Shown: in pieces, positions 27,170-35,550 of the stretch
Numbering within the stretch: the stretch's first letter is position 1
Layout of the letters: each line of letters opens with the position of its first letter
Origin: Variovorax jilinensis
GTDB lineage: Bacteria; Pseudomonadota; Gammaproteobacteria; Burkholderiales; Burkholderiaceae_C
Reading direction: 5' to 3'
Assembly: GCF_030316885.1 (NCBI RefSeq)
Contig: NZ_JASZYQ010000007.1
Span: 1 to 64,000, forward strand
Length of the DNA stretch: 64,000 bases
Notes under the pieces: model-generated
Databases searched by the model: none
Told to the model about the DNA's origin: nothing
What the model saw: only the letters and a program-made list of their open reading frames with translations
Program-made: the position numbers and the translations under genes

Positions 27170-29045
27170 AGCACCCTCGCTGATCCTGCACAACGGCCGC
27201 GTCACGACGCTGGACCGCGCGAACCCTGTGGCCACAGCGGTCGCCGTAGCGGATGGCCGATTCAGCCGTGTCGGCAGCGACGCAGACGTGCTGCCGCTGG
27301 CCGGCCCAGCCACCCGCGTGCTCGACCTGAAGGGCCGCCCGGTGCTGCCCGGCCTCATCGACAACCACCTGCACATCATCCGCGGCGGCCTCAACTTCAA
27401 CCTGGAGCTTCGCTGGGATGGCGTGCGCAGCCTGGCCGACGCCATGGGCATGCTCAAGTGGCAGGTCGCGATCACGCCGGCGCCGCAGTGGGTGCGCGTG
27501 GTCGGCGGTTTCACCGAGCACCAGTTCACAGAGAGACGCCTGCCCACCATCGACGAGCTGAATGCCGTCGCGCCCGACACGCCGGTGTTCCTGCTGCACC
27601 TGTACGACCGGGCCCTGCTCAATGGCGCGGCCCTGCGCGCCGTGGGCTACACCAAGGAAACACCTGCGCCGCCGGGCGGCGAGATCATGCGCGATGCCGC
27701 CGGCAACCCTACCGGCCTGCTGCTGGCCAAGCCCAATGCAAGCATCCTCTACGCCACGCTGGCCAAGGGGCCCAAGCTGCCCTTCGAGTACCAGATCAAT
27801 TCCACCCGGCACTTCATGCGTGAGCTCAACCGCCTCGGCGTCACAGGTGCCATCGACGCGGGCGGCGGCTTCCAGAACTTCCCCGAGGACTACCAGGTCA
27901 TCCAGCAGCTGGCCGACGCCGGCCAGCTCACCATCCGCCTTGCCTACAACCTGTTCACGCAAAAGCCCAAGCAGGAGAAGCAGGATTTCCTGAACTGGAC
28001 CGCCACCTCGAAGTACAAGCAGGGCGACGACTACTTCCGCCACAACGGTGCGGGCGAGATGCTGGTCTTCTCCGCCGCCGATTTCGAGGACTTCCGGCAG
28101 CCCCGGCCCGACATGGCTCCCGAGATGGAGGGCGAGCTGGAGGAAGTGGTGCGCGTGCTCGTTCAGAACAAATGGCCCTGGCGTCTGCACGCCACCTACG
28201 ACGAGACCATCGAGCGCGCGCTCGACGTCTTCGAGAAGGTCGACCGCGACACGCCGCTGTCGGGCCTGAACTGGTTCTTCGACCACTGCGAGACCATCTC
28301 CGAGAAGTCGATCGACCGCATTGCGGCGCTGGGCGGTGGCATCGCGGTGCAGCACCGGATGGCCTACCAAGGCGAGTTCTTCGTAGAGCGCTATGGTGCC
28401 GCGGCCGCAGAGGCCACGCCGCCGGTCAAGCGCATGCTGGAGAAGGGCGTGAAGGTCTCGGCCGGCACCGACGCCACGCGCGTGGCCTCGTACAACCCGT
28501 GGGTGTCCCTCTCCTGGCTGGTCACCGGAAAGACCGTGGGCGGGCTGCAGTTGACGCCGCAGCGCAACTGCCTGGGCCGCGAAGCCGCCCTGCGCATGTG
28601 GACCGAGAACGTGACCTGGTTTTCAAACGAGGTCGCCAAGAAGGGCCGAATCGAGGCCGGCCAACTCGCCGACCTGGTGGTGCTCGATCGGGACTTCTTC
28701 GCCTGCCCCGAGTCCGACATCGCCGACACCACGGCGCTGCTCACGATGGTGGGCGGCAAGGTGGTCTATGGCGCCGGGCCCTTCAAGGCCCTGGACGAAG
28801 GCACGCCACCGCCGGCCATGCCGGACTGGTCGCCGGTTCGAAGCTTTGGTGGCTACGGGGCTTGGGGCGACAAGGAAGGCAGGCCCTTGCAGGCCACGAT
28901 GCGCCGCATGGCGGCCGACTGCGCCTGCGCCAACGACTGCAATGTCCACGGTCATCAGCACGCCACGGCCTGGAGCAGCAAGCTCCCCATTGCCGACCTG
29001 AAAAGCTTCTGGGGCGCGCTCGGTTGCGCCTGCTGGGCGGTGTGA
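27162..29045 (+). CDS. YtcJ-like metal-dependent amidohydrolase (Amidohydrolase_3)
   Basis: GTG 27162 is preceded by a strong ribosome-binding site (GGGGGAGGAGAGAC). It gives 627 residues beginning VFEAPSLILHNGRVTTLD, the normal family start. The metal-site motif LPGLIDNHLHI is near residue 65. Later metal and substrate motifs are FDHCETIS and SAGTDATRV. The body matches N-substituted formamide deformylase/YtcJ proteins that act on unknown amides or enamides. An odd Cys-rich tail (ADCACANDCNVHGH and GCACWAV) ends the protein. The stop overlaps the DoxX ATG (TGATG). A longer frame from 26925 overlaps XapX and is rejected. Confidence 0.92.
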   Translation: MFEAPSLILHNGRVTTLDRANPVATAVAVADGRFSRVGSDADVLPLAGPATRVLDLKGRPVLPGLIDNHLHIIRGGLNFNLELRWDGVRSLADAMGMLKWQVAITPAPQWVRVVGGFTEHQFTERRLPTIDELNAVAPDTPVFLLHLYDRALLNGAALRAVGYTKETPAPPGGEIMRDAAGNPTGLLLAKPNASILYATLAKGPKLPFEYQINSTRHFMRELNRLGVTGAIDAGGGFQNFPEDYQVIQQLADAGQLTIRLAYNLFTQKPKQEKQDFLNWTATSKYKQGDDYFRHNGAGEMLVFSAADFEDFRQPRPDMAPEMEGELEEVVRVLVQNKWPWRLHATYDETIERALDVFEKVDRDTPLSGLNWFFDHCETISEKSIDRIAALGGGIAVQHRMAYQGEFFVERYGAAAAEATPPVKRMLEKGVKVSAGTDATRVASYNPWVSLSWLVTGKTVGGLQLTPQRNCLGREAALRMWTENVTWFSNEVAKKGRIEAGQLADLVVLDRDFFACPESDIADTTALLTMVGGKVVYGAGPFKALDEGTPPPAMPDWSPVRSFGGYGAWGDKEGRPLQATMRRMAADCACANDCNVHGHQHATAWSSKLPIADLKSFWGALGCACWAV

Positions 29046-29665
29046 TGATGGGCAGCGTTCGCCGTCTCTTCACCACCCGCGCCGTGCACTGGCTTGCACT
29101 GCTTTTCCTGTGCGCCGCCTACCTCCAGGGCGCCTTCAACAAGGCGATCGACTTTCAGTCGGCCATCGCCGAGATGAAGCACTTCGGCCTTGCGCCGGCC
29201 GGGCCCATGGCCGCGGCGGTGATCGTGTTCGAGTTCGGCGCGGCCCTGATGATCCTCACCGGCTTCTACCGCTGGCTCGGTGCACTCGGTCTCGCGGGCT
29301 TCACACTGATGGCCACTTTTGTGGCGAACCGCTTCTGGGAAATGGCCATGCCCGAGCGCTTCATGGTGGCCAATGCCTTCTTCGAGCATTGGGGGCTGGT
29401 CGGCGGCTTCCTGCTGGTGGTATGGCATGACTTGCGCGGACGCAAGGCCTCTGCGCAACTCGCGGGCGCAACTTCTGAGTGCGCAAACCGATGCGGTGTT
29501 GGCGGAATCCACCTTCAAGGTTGGCACGACGCGGCCACTCGCGCGCATCCCCAGTACCTACAGTCGATCGACACCCAACGCATGACTCCCTTGTCACGCG
29601 GGGCACGCATCTTCACTCCCAACCTCAACCCAAGGAAGCCATGTCTCAACCCTCACTGCCCCTGA
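29045..29665 (+). CDS. DoxX-family membrane protein with an atypical C-terminal extension
   Basis: ATG 29045 (or 29048) gives 206 residues with four hydrophobic segments in the first 135 residues (for example HWLALLFLCAAYLQGAF and FEFGAALMILTGFYRWLGAL), the DoxX layout. DoxX proteins normally stop near residue 140. Here about 60 polar residues follow and run through a conserved promoter-like element into the next gene, overlapping it by 25 bases. The tail may result from loss of the original stop or a small indel. It is co-transcribed with the amidohydrolase. Confidence 0.8.
   Translation: MMGSVRRLFTTRAVHWLALLFLCAAYLQGAFNKAIDFQSAIAEMKHFGLAPAGPMAAAVIVFEFGAALMILTGFYRWLGALGLAGFTLMATFVANRFWEMAMPERFMVANAFFEHWGLVGGFLLVVWHDLRGRKASAQLAGATSECANRCGVGGIHLQGWHDAATRAHPQYLQSIDTQRMTPLSRGARIFTPNLNPRKPCLNPHCP
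29521..29564 (+). promoter_or_regulatory. putative AraC-regulon promoter element, copy 2 (haloperoxidase)
   Basis: This is the same 44-nt layout as the copy before catalase, with -10-like TACAGT. It lies 77 bases before the haloperoxidase start, inside the DoxX extension. The flanks (29504-29572) are also similar to 33882-33949. Confidence 0.6.
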
Positions 29666-30612
29666 ATCCTCAACGCCGCGACCTGCTCGCAAGCGGCGCT
29701 GCCGTGCTCGCGGGCACCCTCGCGACCATCGGATCCTCCGAAGCCGCCACTCCAACCCCCACCAAACCCATTCACGCCATGACACAGAACACCATCAGCA
29801 CCAAGGACGGTACCCAGATCTTCTACAAGGAATGGGGCACCGGTCAGCCGATCGTGTTCCACCACGGTTGGCCGCTCAGCGGGGACGACTGGGACACCCA
29901 GATGATGTTCTTCTCGTCGAAGGGCTATCGCGTGGTCGCCCACGATCGCCGCGGCCATGGCCGCTCCAGCCCGAGCGCCACGGGCAACGACATGGACACC
30001 TATGCAGCCGATGTTGCCGCCGTCACCGAGCACCTGGGCCTTCGCAACGCTATCCACATAGGCCACTCGACCGGCGGCGGCGAGGTCATCCGCTACGTGG
30101 CGCGCTATGGCGGCGGCGGCCGGGTCGCCAAGGCCGTGACTATCGGCGCCATCCCGCCGACCTTTCAGAAGTCGGCCTCCAACCCCGACGGCGTGCCGCT
30201 CGAGGTGGTCAACGGCATCCGTGCCGCGGTTCTGGCCAACCGTGCCCAGTTCTACCGCGATCTCTCCACGGGATCGTTCTACGGTTACAACCGCCCCGGC
30301 GCGAAGGTGTCGACGGCCGTCTCAGACAACTGGTTCCGCCAGGCGATGGTCGGCGACATCAAGGCGCAGTACGAGTGCATCACCGCGTTCTCGGAGACCG
30401 ACTTCACGGCCGACCTCAAGAAGATCACGCAGCCCGTGCTGGTGATGCACGGCGAAGATGACCAGGTCGCCCCGCTCGCCACCACGTCGCGTGTCGCTGC
30501 GAAGTTGCTCAAGAACGGCACGCTCAAGACCTATCCGGGCCTTCCGCATGGCATGGCGACGACGCACGCCGACATCATCAACGAAGACATCCTGGCCTTC
30601 ATCCGGACGTAG
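29641..30612 (+). CDS. alpha/beta hydrolase, non-haem haloperoxidase type, with Tat signal
   Basis: ATG 29641 gives 323 residues. The N-terminus carries a twin-arginine signal, QRRDLLASGAAVLAGTLA, so export in folded form is predicted. The mature domain has the nucleophile elbow GHSTGGGEV, an Asp in MHGEDDQVAP and the His in GLPHGMATTH, plus the family motif HHGWPLSGDDWD. This matches cofactor-free chloroperoxidase-like esterases. An internal ATG at 29779 would give a cytoplasmic form of usual length (about 277 residues). Confidence 0.92.
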   Translation: MSQPSLPLNPQRRDLLASGAAVLAGTLATIGSSEAATPTPTKPIHAMTQNTISTKDGTQIFYKEWGTGQPIVFHHGWPLSGDDWDTQMMFFSSKGYRVVAHDRRGHGRSSPSATGNDMDTYAADVAAVTEHLGLRNAIHIGHSTGGGEVIRYVARYGGGGRVAKAVTIGAIPPTFQKSASNPDGVPLEVVNGIRAAVLANRAQFYRDLSTGSFYGYNRPGAKVSTAVSDNWFRQAMVGDIKAQYECITAFSETDFTADLKKITQPVLVMHGEDDQVAPLATTSRVAAKLLKNGTLKTYPGLPHGMATTHADIINEDILAFIRT

Positions 30613-30625
30613 CCCGGCACGCGAT

Positions 30626-30648
30626 GCCTTGGCCCGACATGCCAAGGC
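30626..30648. repeat. 8-bp perfect inverted repeat in the intergenic region
   Basis: GCCTTGGC, a 7-base spacer and GCCAAGGC lie 13 bases after the haloperoxidase stop and 62 bases before the MBL gene. There is no T-run, so it may be an attenuating hairpin or an operator rather than a terminator. Confidence 0.5.
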
Positions 30649-30710
30649 GTCGCAGGGCGGATGGCGCATGGCCATCGCCCGTTCGCGATTCAAACCCCAG
30701 AGAAATCCCA

Positions 30711-31661
30711 ATGACTATTACAGCAAACTACCTCTCGGTCACGCTTCGAACCCTGGCGGCATGCGCCGTAGGCGTCGCGATGTCGATCCCATTTCTCGTG
30801 AGCGCGGAAGTCACGAGCCCTGTCCTGGCCATCAACGAAGACGCGGCCACGGCAAAGATCACCGTCCAGGCGCTGCGAGGCAACGTCAGTGTCCTGATGG
30901 GCTCCGGCGGGAACATCGGCGTCCTCTCAGAGCCCGAGGGCAAGCTTTTGGTGGATGCCGGCATCGCCGTGTCGAAGCCGCGCCTGAAGGCGGCATTGGA
31001 TGGCATCAGCCCGCTTCCTCCGAAGTTCCTCATCAACACGCATTGGCACTGGGATCACACCGACGGCAATGAATGGGTTCACGGCGAGGGTGCGACGATC
31101 ATCGCGCACGAAAACGTGCTCAAGCGCCTGATGGATCGCACCCGCGTGATCGAATGGGGCTACACATTTCCGCCGGTGGCACCAGGTGCGATGCCGACGG
31201 TCACATATACGAAGCAGAAGACGATCAAGTTCGCCGACGAAACCGTCGTGCTGACCAATCACGGCAGTGGGCACAGCGATGGCGACACCATTGTCTACTT
31301 CAAGAAGGCCGATGTGCTGCAGCTCGGCGACATTTTCTGGAACGGCCACTACCCCTTCATCGACTACGGCGCCGGCGGCAGCATCGACGGGATGATCCGA
31401 CTGGCGAACGTGGGCCTCAAGCAGGGAACCGAGAACACCATCATCATCCCCGGCCACGGACCGGTGGGCGATCGCACGCAGCTGCGTGAGTATCGGGACA
31501 TGCTCGTGGCCATCCGCAGGAACATCTCGACCTTGAAGAAGCAAGGCAAGTCGCTGGCCGAGATCGTGGCGCAGAAGCCGACCGCGAAGTTCGATGCGAA
31601 GTACGGGGACTACGTCATCGATCCTGCCTTCTTCATTCTGCTGGTCTACACGGGCGTCTGA
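30711..31661 (+). CDS. exported MBL-fold metallo-hydrolase
   Basis: ATG 30711 gives 316 residues with a signal peptide (about residues 1-33, ending VSAEV). The MBL fold is marked by the zinc motif THWHWDHTDG, then the His in GSGHSDGD and a third metal His in IIPGHGPV. The 29-residue upstream extension from 30624 has no ribosome-binding site support. Substrate is unknown. Such periplasmic MBL proteins include lactonase-like and quinoprotein-relay-like members. It is in the same operon as the haloperoxidase and the DsrE and WrbA genes. Confidence 0.92.
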   Translation: MTITANYLSVTLRTLAACAVGVAMSIPFLVSAEVTSPVLAINEDAATAKITVQALRGNVSVLMGSGGNIGVLSEPEGKLLVDAGIAVSKPRLKAALDGISPLPPKFLINTHWHWDHTDGNEWVHGEGATIIAHENVLKRLMDRTRVIEWGYTFPPVAPGAMPTVTYTKQKTIKFADETVVLTNHGSGHSDGDTIVYFKKADVLQLGDIFWNGHYPFIDYGAGGSIDGMIRLANVGLKQGTENTIIIPGHGPVGDRTQLREYRDMLVAIRRNISTLKKQGKSLAEIVAQKPTAKFDAKYGDYVIDPAFFILLVYTGV

Positions 31662-31734
31662 ACCGGCTGCCGAGCCGTCCGCCAATGACGCGGGTCGACA
31701 CATCAAATCCAACACCAAAGAAGGCAGCATTGCC

Positions 31735-32172
31735 ATGACTCATCCAGAAAGATCTCTTCATATCGATATCCCCGTCAAGCTGGCCACGGTGAAGAACGTC
31801 TTCAGCGTAGGCGCCCTGGCCTTCGAGGGCGATCTCCCGGCATCGATGTTCCATCTCCGACTCCTCAAGAACGACATTGACGACTGGGACGCGCAGGCGC
31901 AAGTCATCGCTGTCTTCCACACGAATGCCGGCCACGTGACGCTGAACGACGACGCCTACGACATCGATCGGAACATCGCGACAGGCAATCCCTACAAGGA
32001 ACTGATCCGGGATCTGCAGCAGCGTGGCGTGTCGATGGAGCTTTGCGGCGCGACCGCCAAGGCGCATCGATGGATCAACGACGACCTTCTGCCCGGGATC
32101 CGGGTCAACACCGATGCCATGGCAAGGACGACGCAGCTGGTCCAGGACGGCTTCGTCAAGATCTCGGAATGA
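31735..32172 (+). CDS. DsrE-family protein
   Basis: This 145-residue cytoplasmic protein starts at ATG 31735, preceded by GAAGG. It contains the DsrE/DsrF-like pattern, with a single conserved Cys in [15 protein letters not shown]. The DsrE fold is used in sulfur relay and small-molecule sensing. The exact role is not predictable. It sits between the MBL hydrolase and WrbA, consistent with a redox or electrophile-stress set. Confidence 0.88.
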   Translation: MTHPERSLHIDIPVKLATVKNVFSVGALAFEGDLPASMFHLRLLKNDIDDWDAQAQVIAVFHTNAGHVTLNDDAYDIDRNIATGNPYKELIRDLQQRGVSMELCGATAKAHRWINDDLLPGIRVNTDAMARTTQLVQDGFVKISE

Positions 32173-32209
32173 GCGTCGCCTTCCATTGCATTCTTCACAC
32201 GGAGTTCCC

Positions 32210-32809
32210 ATGACAAGAGTTCTGATCCTTTACTACTCGGCCTACGGTCACATCGAGACGATGGCAAATGCCGTTGCCGAGGGAGCGCGCGCGGCAGGGG
32301 CGAGCGTCGACATCAAGCGCGTTCCCGAAATCGTGTCGGACGAGGTCGCCAAGGCGGCGCACTACAAGCTGAACCAAACTGCGCCGATCGCACAGGTGTC
32401 GGACCTCGAACACTATGACGCGATCATCATCGGGACCGGGACGCGATTCGGTCGGATGACCTCGCAAATGGCGGCGTTCCTCGATCAAGCCGGAGGGTTG
32501 TGGGCACGCGGCGCGCTGCATGGAAAGGTCGGCGCCGCATTCACCTCGACCGCGACCCAGCACGGCGGCCAGGAGATGACGATCTTCTCGATCATTACGA
32601 ACATGCTGCACTTCGGCATGGTCATCGTCGGGCTCGACTACGGTTTCGCGGGCCAGATGGGGCTCGAACTGGCCCATGGCGGGTCCCCGTATGGCGCTAC
32701 CACGATTGCGGGTGGCGATGGCTCGCGCCAGCCGACGACCGTCGATCTGGAAGGCGCGAGGTACCAGGGCAGGCGCGTGGCCGAGACGGCGGCGAAGCTC
32801 TACCGCTAG
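32210..32809 (+). CDS. wrbA: NAD(P)H:quinone oxidoreductase (WrbA-type flavoprotein)
   Basis: This 199-residue flavodoxin-fold enzyme reduces quinones by two electrons and limits semiquinone radicals. The FMN-binding loop [12 protein letters not shown] is at residues 8-19. GTGTRFGRM and [11 protein letters not shown] are the family signatures. ATG 32210 follows GGAG. Length is normal. It lies 37 bases after the DsrE gene and 18 before the AraC gene. Confidence 0.95.
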   Translation: MTRVLILYYSAYGHIETMANAVAEGARAAGASVDIKRVPEIVSDEVAKAAHYKLNQTAPIAQVSDLEHYDAIIIGTGTRFGRMTSQMAAFLDQAGGLWARGALHGKVGAAFTSTATQHGGQEMTIFSIITNMLHFGMVIVGLDYGFAGQMGLELAHGGSPYGATTIAGGDGSRQPTTVDLEGARYQGRRVAETAAKLYR

Positions 32810-32827
32810 TCGGTTCGATTGCTCCAG

Positions 32828-33829
32828 ATGACTGATCGAGAAGCGGAACGGACGCTGGGCCCGACGATTTCTGAATCGGGGGTGCGCAAGTGGTCCACCG
32901 ACGACGTTCCCCAGTCGCAGCGGCTGGACTACTGGGTCGGCGCGATCTGCGAAGGCTTCGAGGAACTGGAAGCCAGCAGCTCCATGGTGACCGCCTTCGG
33001 TGCGTCGCTTGAATCGGCGCATTGTGGCCAGGTTCTCGTCAACCAGGTCGTGGGCAGCGCGCAGGACGTCTTCCGGACCCGAACAGCCATCTCGCGGAGC
33101 GCCGACAGTTGCTTTTATCTCCTGTGCAAGCTCGATGCCCCCTGGGCTGCAGGGCAGAAGCATGGCGTGTCACGGCTGCTGCCAGGCGACTGCATGCTCT
33201 TCGACTCCAAGCAGCCCTACGAGCTGCACTTCGCCGGCTCGGCGGATGTCATCACGCTGAAGCTTCCGGTGGACTGGGTCGAGGCCTGGCTCGCCGATCC
33301 TGAGGGACAGTGCGGACTTCGGATCGATGCGACGAACGGCTGGGGTCAGCCACTCAGCAACTTCGTTCGACAGCTCACACCCGAGATGGCGGCGGCGCCA
33401 CCCCTTCCATCCGCCCTGATGACCGACCAACTCGGCTCACTGCTGTCGCTCGGCACCCACGACCTCGTACCAGATCAGGGGCTGCAGGACCGGGGGGTCA
33501 GTGCATTCATCCGAAAGGCCGTCGAATGCGTTCAGCGGCGACACGGAGAGTTTGGCCTGACGGCTCAGGCGATTGCCCAAGAGCTGCACGTCTCTGAGCG
33601 TACCTTACACCGGTATTTCGCGCGGAGCGGGGCCACGTTTCAGCAGCACCTCATGAAGAAACGCATGGGCGTTGCCGAAGCCATGCTGCGCGACCCGCGC
33701 TTCGACCGTATCAGCGTTTCGGAGATCGGACGCCGCGTCGGGCTTGCTGACACGTCCCACTTCATCCGTCAGTGCCGTACCGGCCTGGGCGTGACACCCG
33801 CGACCATTCGACAGTCGCGCTCAGCCTAG
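32828..33829 (+). CDS. AraC-family transcriptional regulator
   Basis: This 333-residue protein has an N-terminal AraC_binding_2/cupin-type sensor domain (about 20-190) and a C-terminal double HTH (about 215-325) with LTAQAIAQELHVSERTLHRY and ISVSEIGRRVGLADTSH. ATG 32828 gives MTDREAERTL; a TTG nine bases upstream is the alternative. It closes the haloperoxidase-WrbA operon. Together with the paralogue at 40008-41003 it is the obvious candidate to bind the four 44-nt elements. Confidence 0.93.
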   Translation: MTDREAERTLGPTISESGVRKWSTDDVPQSQRLDYWVGAICEGFEELEASSSMVTAFGASLESAHCGQVLVNQVVGSAQDVFRTRTAISRSADSCFYLLCKLDAPWAAGQKHGVSRLLPGDCMLFDSKQPYELHFAGSADVITLKLPVDWVEAWLADPEGQCGLRIDATNGWGQPLSNFVRQLTPEMAAAPPLPSALMTDQLGSLLSLGTHDLVPDQGLQDRGVSAFIRKAVECVQRRHGEFGLTAQAIAQELHVSERTLHRYFARSGATFQQHLMKKRMGVAEAMLRDPRFDRISVSEIGRRVGLADTSHFIRQCRTGLGVTPATIRQSRSA

Positions 33830-33897
33830 TCACTCGCGACCTCCAGGTTTTCTGCCTCTCGCAGTCCCAGCGTCGCTGGCCGGATTCACCTTTCAGG

Positions 33898-33941
33898 TTG
33901 GCACAACGCGGCCACTCGCGCACGTCCGTGGTGCCTACATT
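33898..33941 (+). promoter_or_regulatory. putative AraC-regulon promoter element, copy 3
   Basis: Same spacing as the other copies, with -10-like TACATT. It is 109 bases before the PGEG-repeat gene and directly downstream of the AraC gene. It is the closest match to the copy before the haloperoxidase. Confidence 0.55.
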
Positions 33942-34050
33942 CGATTGACGGTCACTTGATTCCATCAAAGCCCTTGCTCGCATCTCCTGCTCGATCAAGT
34001 GACTTTCTTGCATCGTCAGTTTCACATTCAGCATCACTTACAGAGTTCAC

Positions 34051-34458
34051 ATGAAGCCATTCAATCGCCCCTTTTCCCTCCTGGCCCCGCTGATCCTTGC
34101 CTCTGCCGCATTCGCGCAACCTGTACCTGTGGACGTGGCCACAGCCAAGGCGCAGCGATTGGCGCAGGGCATCGAAGCGGCCCGCACATTCGCTCCTGGA
34201 GAGGGCAACCCCAAACCCGCCGCCCGCGCGAGAGTCGACAAGGCCGATCGCGTTGCAGCCAGTGCCGCGCGCAGACCCGGTGGCATCGAGGCCGCTCGAA
34301 GCTTCAAGCCCGGCGAGGGTGACCCAAAGCCTGTAGCAAGCGTCAAGCTTTCGCGCGCAGAACGCACGACGGCCCAGAGGACGAACCGTGATCAGGTCGC
34401 ACGGTTGAACAAGGCGGGTCAGCTTCCTACCTACGGTGACAACTACGGCGGGAAATGA
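34051..34458 (+). CDS. exported small protein with two PGEG repeats
   Basis: This 135-residue protein has a signal peptide ending at AFAQ (residues 20-23). The mature part has two tandem repeats: GIEAARTFAPGEGNPKP and GIEAARSFKPGEGDPKP, each followed by a charged helix. It ends in PTYGDNYGGK. This pattern is seen in Comamonadaceae exported proteins of unknown role. It is probably periplasmic. A regulatory element of the AraC-type set precedes it. Confidence 0.82.
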   Translation: MKPFNRPFSLLAPLILASAAFAQPVPVDVATAKAQRLAQGIEAARTFAPGEGNPKPAARARVDKADRVAASAARRPGGIEAARSFKPGEGDPKPVASVKLSRAERTTAQRTNRDQVARLNKAGQLPTYGDNYGGK

Positions 34459-34743
34459 TGCTGCAGAGCGTTCTCGATGCCAACGGGTTGGCACGCGACG
34501 CTGGTGGACAAGTCGGTGTAGCAACCCGGTCTTCTAAGTAAGCGTTTCTGGAGCCTCAATGTCATTTCAAGAATCAGCGAACTGCATCGTTCATCCCGGG
34601 CCATTCGCACCTCGTAGCTCGGGCTGCTCGCTGTACTGCGCTCGCACCTCCTTCTCGAGACCGTCGATGCGCCACCGCCAAGGCGGCGAGCTGCAGCGTT
34701 CCTGTGAAGTCAGCAATGGTTCGACTGACGTGTGTAGGGCGCG

Positions 34744-35244
34744 ATGCTGAAGCCCCACACCCAAGAGAGCTCAGCGTTGCCTTTCGGCCAGACGTCGAGG
34801 CTCTTTCAGCCGGCACCCCGGTTCAAAAGACATGTCTCGCTGGATGCGAGAGACAGCGCATTTGTCTCGATGCTTCCAGCGTTTCGAGAATCCGGTGGCC
34901 TCGCCACGGGAGAGGAGATCGGCGCCCGATTCGCGCGACGTCAGCACGACGGGATATCGAACCTGGCGCGGCGAGTCGCTGCAGATCAGCTGATCAGCTT
35001 TCACTGGCATGCGAATCTCTGGCTCCCGATGTTCCAGTTTGATCACGAGACGATGGAAATGACTAGGGGAGCGCATCTAGTCTTTGGTGAACTCTCCCGC
35101 TTCATGGATGGTTGGGAGATGACGCATTGGTTTGCGACGCCGCATGCATCACTCTGTGGATCCATGCCGGTCGCGATGCTGGACTTGGATCAAGGGGCCA
35201 CGCTGAACGCCGCAAGGCTCGACCGATTCATTGCGTTGGGATGA
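34744..35244 (+). CDS. hypothetical protein of a Burkholderiales family
   Basis: This 166-residue cytoplasmic protein has a conserved-looking core, MLPAFRESGGLATGEEIGAR, a central segment LWLPMFQFDHETM and a C-terminal DGWEMTHWFATPHASL. The last part is weakly like the Xre/MbcA/ParS toxin-binding domain (a Trp-rich helix before PHxxL). I recall similar hypothetical proteins in Variovorax and Ralstonia. No function is assigned. It is isolated between the PGEG gene and cytochrome bd. Confidence 0.65.
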   Translation: MLKPHTQESSALPFGQTSRLFQPAPRFKRHVSLDARDSAFVSMLPAFRESGGLATGEEIGARFARRQHDGISNLARRVAADQLISFHWHANLWLPMFQFDHETMEMTRGAHLVFGELSRFMDGWEMTHWFATPHASLCGSMPVAMLDLDQGATLNAARLDRFIALG

Positions 35245-35550
35245 CGAAACCCTCTTTCGCCAGGAGGCGGGACGATTGCGGCGCACTGGCCTCGAAGCGC
35301 TTCACGCATTTCGGGCCAATAGGAGCAGGTAGCCTGCTGCAGAACTTTGCATGCTCGCTTTCGCACAGATGCACCCTGTTCTAGGCGACCCAGCCAACAG
35401 ATACGAAGCCGATGCCGGCGAACTGATACGCAAAACTCTCCGCGATCTGAATCTGTTCGCGGCGTCCCCGAAGCGCGATAGTCGCTGCATGACGTCGCCA
35501 TCGATGCAGGCCCCTGCGGCCTGGCAGTTCCTTCCAGGCGGAGCGTGCTG
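35245..35550. other. 306-bp leader of the cytochrome bd operon
   Basis: No supported gene. A 66-codon frame at 35351-35551 overlaps the cydA start and has no motif. The region should hold the cydAB promoter, and I see no copy of the 44-nt element in it. Confidence 0.4.

Noticed and set aside
29521-29540. Possible sigma-54 promoter (TTGGCAC)
   Set aside because: The -12 TTGC element is missing at the required distance, and all four copies have a sigma-70-like -10 instead.
34459-34560. Fifth copy of the 44-nt element (TTGGCACGCG near 34482)
   Set aside because: The -10-like sequence is about nine bases too far away, so the spacing is not kept.
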